From Propionibacteriaceae bacterium (GTDB lineage: Bacteria; Actinomycetota; Actinomycetes; Propionibacteriales; Propionibacteriaceae): 9,241 bases of DNA. Below are positions 6,505-9,241 of this stretch, in pieces. Both the position numbers and the translations under genes were made by a program. The notes under the pieces were generated by a model that saw nothing but the letters and a program-made list of their open reading frames with translations, was not told where the DNA came from and made no database searches. The stretch lies in NCBI GenBank assembly GCA_003158895.1, contig PMLO01000211.1:11058-20298 (forward strand). The letters run 5' to 3'. Position 1 is the first letter of the stretch. Each line of letters opens with the position of its first letter.

Positions 6505-7410
6505 CTAGTTGCCCACCGTCAACGCGGCCATGGTGTCGAGGGCCGGTTGAAGGTACTGGGGCGAGGTGTCGGGGATCGACGCGTAGTACAGGCTCGACGT
6601 GTCGGTCGACGTCGCCACGATCAGGACGATGGCTGTCTCGCCCTTCGTCTGGAGGCCCGTGATGCTGAACGTCAGATGGGTCTCGACGAGCCAGGCGTCC
6701 TTCCCGTCGAGAGTCGTGGCCTTGTTCACCGTGTCACTCCGTCCGACGACGGCGTTGCCGTAGAAGGCGCCGATGAGGCACTTCACGACGATCTCCGAGC
6801 CGGCCTGCGGCGAGAAGAAGCCGTCGCCGGCAGCCAGTTCGGCCACGAGCACCGAGGCCACCCAGCTGTCTTTGCCGTCGTAGTTGGGCTCGATGACGAC
6901 TTCCTGTTCGGACACGTCACGCCCGAACGGCACCCGGATGTCGGTCATCGGAGCGCTCCAGGGGCTGCCGAGCCGCGGGTACGACAGCAGGCCGCCGTGG
7001 ACGCGACCGTCGGCGGTGTGGGTCACCGGTGCAAGGCTTGCGGTGTTCTCAGGGCACGGGTTCGTCGTCGAGTTGCCCCCAGCGCTGGCGCCACCCGACG
7101 CGAGAGCACCTTGCGAGGCGAACTGGAACACGACGTACACGAGGAGCGCGATGACGAGTACGCCGGCGGCGATGCCAATCCACGGGCCGATGCGCCTCTT
7201 CCGGGTCTGCTGGGCGTAGCTCGTACCAGGCTGGTAGCCGGCCTGTCCGAACTGCGGCGCTGACGAGGACGGCTGGCCGAGGCCGCTCGACAGCGGTGGC
7301 GGAGCCGACGCGGTGGACGACAGTTGGGCCGACCACGTGGAGCCGTTCCAGTATCGGAACGCGCCACGCTGGCCACCGGGATCGGGATACCAACCTGCTG
7401 GGCTGCTCAC
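6505..7410 (-). CDS. DUF2510 single-pass membrane protein of unknown function
   Basis: A 301-aa protein starting at GTG 7408-7410. Residues 4-30 or so (PAGWYPDPGGQRGAFRYWNG and on to STWSAQ) are a DUF2510 domain, a short Trp-rich module common near the N-terminus of actinobacterial membrane proteins. A Ser/Pro/Gln linker follows. Then come a basic stop (RKRRIGP) and one membrane helix at about 77-97 (WIGIAAGVLVIALLVYVVFQF). The remaining 200 or so residues should lie outside the cell, beginning with a Gly/Ser-rich linker. This outer domain has exactly two cysteines, Cys119 and Cys211, which could form a disulfide. It has no catalytic motif that I recognise. The start is chosen because DUF2510 proteins begin right before the AGWYPDP motif. 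The frame stays open a further 137 codons upstream, but that part overlaps the divergent gene and looks non-coding. Role unknown; cell-envelope sensing or binding is only a guess. Confidence 0.82.
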   Translation of the reverse strand: MSSPAGWYPDPGGQRGAFRYWNGSTWSAQLSSTASAPPPLSSGLGQPSSSAPQFGQAGYQPGTSYAQQTRKRRIGPWIGIAAGVLVIALLVYVVFQFASQGALASGGASAGGNSTTNPCPENTASLAPVTHTADGRVHGGLLSYPRLGSPWSAPMTDIRVPFGRDVSEQEVVIEPNYDGKDSWVASVLVAELAAGDGFFSPQAGSEIVVKCLIGAFYGNAVVGRSDTVNKATTLDGKDAWLVETHLTFSITGLQTKGETAIVLIVATSTDTSSLYYASIPDTSPQYLQPALDTMAALTVGN

Positions 7411-7416
7411 CAGGCA

Positions 7417-7422
7417 AGAATA
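7417..7422 (-). promoter_or_regulatory. Possible -10 element (TATTCT) for a leaderless DUF2510 transcript
   Basis: On the - strand TATTCT matches TANNNT and lies six bases before the GTG start, so transcription would begin at about the start codon. No Shine-Dalgarno sequence precedes this GTG. The 70-bp divergent gap (7411-7480) is also locally AT-richer (GAATTC at 7432-7437). A -35 box is not obvious. Confidence 0.35.
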
Positions 7423-7470
7423 GGCGGCAATGAATTCACCACGGTCCTCGTGCTCAGCGATGGCCAGGCC

Positions 7471-7476
7471 AGGAGG
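7471..7476 (+). promoter_or_regulatory. Shine-Dalgarno site deciding the start at 7481
   Basis: AGGAGG sits four bases before ATG 7481. The frame could start earlier at ATG 7430, but nothing resembling a ribosome binding site precedes that codon. This site therefore fixes the start of the acidic protein. Confidence 0.65.
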
Positions 7477-7480
7477 ACAG

Positions 7481-8026
7481 ATGCCAGACTCCGAGGACGA
7501 GCAGTGGAGCAGGATCTCCGCCGAGTCCGAGTTGCGCCCCGACCACGGTGTCGTGGCCGACGTCCCCGCCGCACAGATCACGCCGTTGCCCGACGACGAG
7601 CAGCTCTTCGACCCGATCGAGCTCAACGAGGTGCCACTGCCGACGGGTGACGACGAGCCAGAGGCTCCGTCCGACGCCCAGTCCGTACCGCCCATCCAGG
7701 TAGTCCCGTTCAGGTCGGGCCCGGTGGCCGAGGCCGGCCCGGACGTGATCCTCGCCGCGCCTTTCGAGGTACGAGCGGATGCCGCGCCGGTCGTCGCCGA
7801 GGAAGCCCAGGAGATGATCACCGACGTACCGGTCCCTCATCCCGATCCCATCGAGGTCGTCGCCGACCTGCCAGAGGTGAAGGGTCAGCCCGAGAAGACG
7901 CCCTGGTGGCGGCTCATGCTCGGTGGTGGCGAGTCGCGCTCCGAGCGCCGCACGCGCGAGCCCGAGGCCTCCGAACCCCAGCCTCGCCCCGTACCCTCGG
8001 AAGACGCCGAGGTGCTCGACGACTGA
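7481..8026 (+). CDS. Acidic proline-rich protein of unknown function
   Basis: A 181-aa protein that I do not recognise. It is rich in Asp, Glu, Pro and Val, with no membrane helix, no cysteine and no signal peptide. The first 130 or so residues look disordered and contain short recurring acidic-hydrophobic phrases (ADVPAAQITPLPDDEQ, PIELNEVPLP, ITDVPVPHPDP, VADLPEVK). The one patch that looks structured or functional is TPWWRLMLGGGESRSERRTRE, with Trp142-Trp143. It switches to net positive charge before an acidic tail (SEDAEVLDD). The start at ATG 7481 is set by AGGAGG. Third-position GC is high, as in neighbouring genes, which supports real coding. The gene diverges from the DUF2510 gene over 70 bp and converges on pstB with only 18 bp between stops. 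A soluble adaptor or disordered linker protein is possible, but that is inference. Confidence 0.7.
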   Translation: MPDSEDEQWSRISAESELRPDHGVVADVPAAQITPLPDDEQLFDPIELNEVPLPTGDDEPEAPSDAQSVPPIQVVPFRSGPVAEAGPDVILAAPFEVRADAAPVVAEEAQEMITDVPVPHPDPIEVVADLPEVKGQPEKTPWWRLMLGGGESRSERRTREPEASEPQPRPVPSEDAEVLDD

Positions 8027-8044
8027 CGTCGGCGCGGCGCAGAC

Positions 8045-8821
8045 TCAGCCGAAGCGGCCGGTGATGTAGTCCTCGGTCGCCTTCTTCGTCGGGTTCGAGA
8101 AGATCGTCTCTGTGTCGTCGATCTCGACGAGCTGGCCCGGCAGGCCCTGTGCCTCGAGGTTGAAGAACGCGGTGCGGTCGGAGACGCGCGACGCCTGCTG
8201 CATGTTGTGGGTGACGATGACGACCGTGTACTGCTCCTTGAGCTCACCGATGAGGTCCTCGATCGCGAGCGTCGAGATCGGGTCCAGGGCGGAGCACGGC
8301 TCGTCCATGAGGATGACGTCAGGCTTCACCGCGATCGCGCGGGCGATGCACAGTCGCTGCTGCTGACCGCCGGACAGCGACGTACCGGCGCGGCTCAGTC
8401 GGTCCTTGACCTCGTTCCAGAGGTTCGCGCTCCGCAGCGATCTCTCGACGGTCTCGTCCAGCTCCTTCTTGTTCCGGGTGCCGTTGAGCTTCAGCCCGGC
8501 GGCGACGTTGTCGTAGATGGTCATCGACGGGAACGGGTTCGGCCGCTGGAAGACCATGCCGACCAGCCGGCGGACGGCGACCGGATCGACGCCCTGCCCG
8601 TACAGGTCGACGCCGTCCAACGCGACCTTTCCGGTGGCGTACGCACCGGGGATGACCTCGTGCATGCGGTTCAGCGTGCGGAGCACGGTCGACTTGCCGC
8701 AGCCGGACGGGCCGATGAACGCGGTGACGGTACGAGGCTCGACCACCAGCGAGACGCCGGCCACGGCCTGGAACGACCCGTAGTAGACGTCGAGGTTCTC
8801 GACCTCGATGCGCTTGGCCAT
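8045..8821 (-). CDS. pstB: Phosphate ABC transporter ATP-binding protein PstB
   Basis: A 258-aa ATPase of the high-affinity phosphate importer PstSCAB, acting on the cytoplasmic face of the membrane. Walker A is GPSGCGKST (37-45), the ABC signature is LSGGQQQR (149-156), and Walker B is VILMDEP with Asp173-Glu174. PCSALDPIST follows, which is distinctive for PstB, and the switch histidine is His205 in VTHNMQQASRVSDRTAFF. The length is normal. It starts at ATG 8819-8821, three bases after the pstA stop, with AAGGA at about 8832-8836 inside the pstA end, so translation is probably coupled. No phoU lies directly downstream; the next gene is on the other strand and converges. PhoB/PhoP-type control would act upstream of pstS, outside this window. 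Confidence 0.98.
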   Translation of the reverse strand: MAKRIEVENLDVYYGSFQAVAGVSLVVEPRTVTAFIGPSGCGKSTVLRTLNRMHEVIPGAYATGKVALDGVDLYGQGVDPVAVRRLVGMVFQRPNPFPSMTIYDNVAAGLKLNGTRNKKELDETVERSLRSANLWNEVKDRLSRAGTSLSGGQQQRLCIARAIAVKPDVILMDEPCSALDPISTLAIEDLIGELKEQYTVVIVTHNMQQASRVSDRTAFFNLEAQGLPGQLVEIDDTETIFSNPTKKATEDYITGRFG

Positions 8822-8824
8822 GTG

Positions 8825-9241
8825 TCATCGATCCTTGAGTCGGCTGGCACGGGCGATCCCTCGCGCCAGGAGATTGAGGCCCATCACCAAGATGATGAGC
8901 GTGAGCGCTGCGCCCCAGACGCGTTCGTACCCAGGGAGAGTCTCGGCCACGTTCCGGCCCGAGTTGATCATCGTGGGCAGGGTGCCCATGTTGCTGCTCG
9001 TGGGCGAGAGGTACAGGTTGCGCGCGTACGCGACGAGGATCAGCAGGGGAGCTGTCTCGCCCATGACGCGAGCCAGGCCGAGGATGACGCCGGTCGCGAT
9101 TCCCGAGAACGCTGTGGGGATGACGACATCGACGACTGTCTTCCACTTGGGGATGCCGAGCGCGTACGACGCCTCCCGGAGCGAGTCAGGGACGAGTTTC
9201 AGCATCTCTTCGGTTGATCGCAGCACGGTCGGCAGCATGAG
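8825..9241 (-). CDS. pstA: Phosphate ABC transporter permease PstA, 3' part only
   Basis: The last 138 residues of the PstA permease; the gene continues beyond the right edge, so no start is given. The cytoplasmic coupling loop that docks onto PstB is visible as REASYALGIPKWKTVVDVVIP, the EAA motif of ABC permeases. GETAPLL, a strong PstA signature, follows within the next helix (GVILGLARVMGETAPLLILVA). After an outer loop (LSPTSSNMGTLPTMINSG) comes a last helix, AALTLIILVMGLNLLARGIA, and a basic tail. Order and direction fit pstS-pstC-pstA-pstB, with the first genes lying outside the window. Confidence 0.96.
   Translation of the reverse strand, partial: LMLPTVLRSTEEMLKLVPDSLREASYALGIPKWKTVVDVVIPTAFSGIATGVILGLARVMGETAPLLILVAYARNLYLSPTSSNMGTLPTMINSGRNVAETLPGYERVWGAALTLIILVMGLNLLARGIARASRLKDR

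Noticed and set aside
5269..7263. A 664-codon open frame on the + strand across mtr, the SDR gene and the DUF2510 gene
   Set aside because: It is antisense to three well-identified genes, its composition is Arg/Gly/Asp/His-heavy as in GC-rich shadow frames, and it has no domain. Long antisense frames are common at this GC content.
8027..8044. Shared terminator between the acidic-protein gene and pstB
   Set aside because: The 18-bp gap has no strong stem; only short GC-rich matches are visible.
8207..9217. A 336-codon + strand frame opposite pstB and pstA
   Set aside because: It is a shadow of two unmistakable transporter genes, with typical low-information composition.

Overview
This is a high-GC chromosomal window that looks like a mycothiol-making actinobacterium. 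The signs are a recognisable mycothione reductase, a DUF2510 protein, system II cytochrome c maturation genes in actinobacterial order, and two genes that look leaderless behind TANNNT -10 motifs. I cannot name the genus; Propionibacteriales relatives would fit, but that is a guess.

Left part (1-2962, + strand) is a cytochrome c biogenesis cluster. It starts with the last 28 codons of a CcdA-like thiol-disulfide transporter, whose stop overlaps the start of resB (TGATG). The haem-transporting partner ccsB/resC follows, but 251 bp downstream. That gap contains a striking 94-bp concentric palindrome (1802-1895). CcdA supplies reductant across the membrane to keep apocytochrome haem-binding cysteines reduced, and ResB-CcsB carries haem out and ligates it.

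Between the convergent ends of ccsB and the next gene lies a degenerate tandem array of seven units of about 21 bp (2971-3120), with no gene in it.

Middle part (3154-7410, - strand) reads, in transcription order: a DUF2510 single-pass membrane protein, a short-chain dehydrogenase/reductase, mycothione reductase (mtr), and a divergent GT1-fold glycosyltransferase-like protein whose start overlaps the mtr stop by ATGA. Mtr returns mycothione to mycothiol with NADPH. The glycosyltransferase-like protein has lost the usual nucleotide-sugar signature, so its function is open.

Right part: a divergent + strand gene (7481-8026) encodes a small acidic, proline-rich protein that I do not recognise. 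It converges on pstB and the 3' part of pstA (- strand, 8045 to the window edge), the ATPase and one permease of the high-affinity phosphate ABC transporter.

Most of the window is ordinary housekeeping. The items most worth a second look are the 94-bp palindrome, the 21-bp array, the degenerate glycosyltransferase coupled to mtr, and the unrecognised acidic protein. I see no convincing defence system, prophage, CRISPR array or RNA gene.
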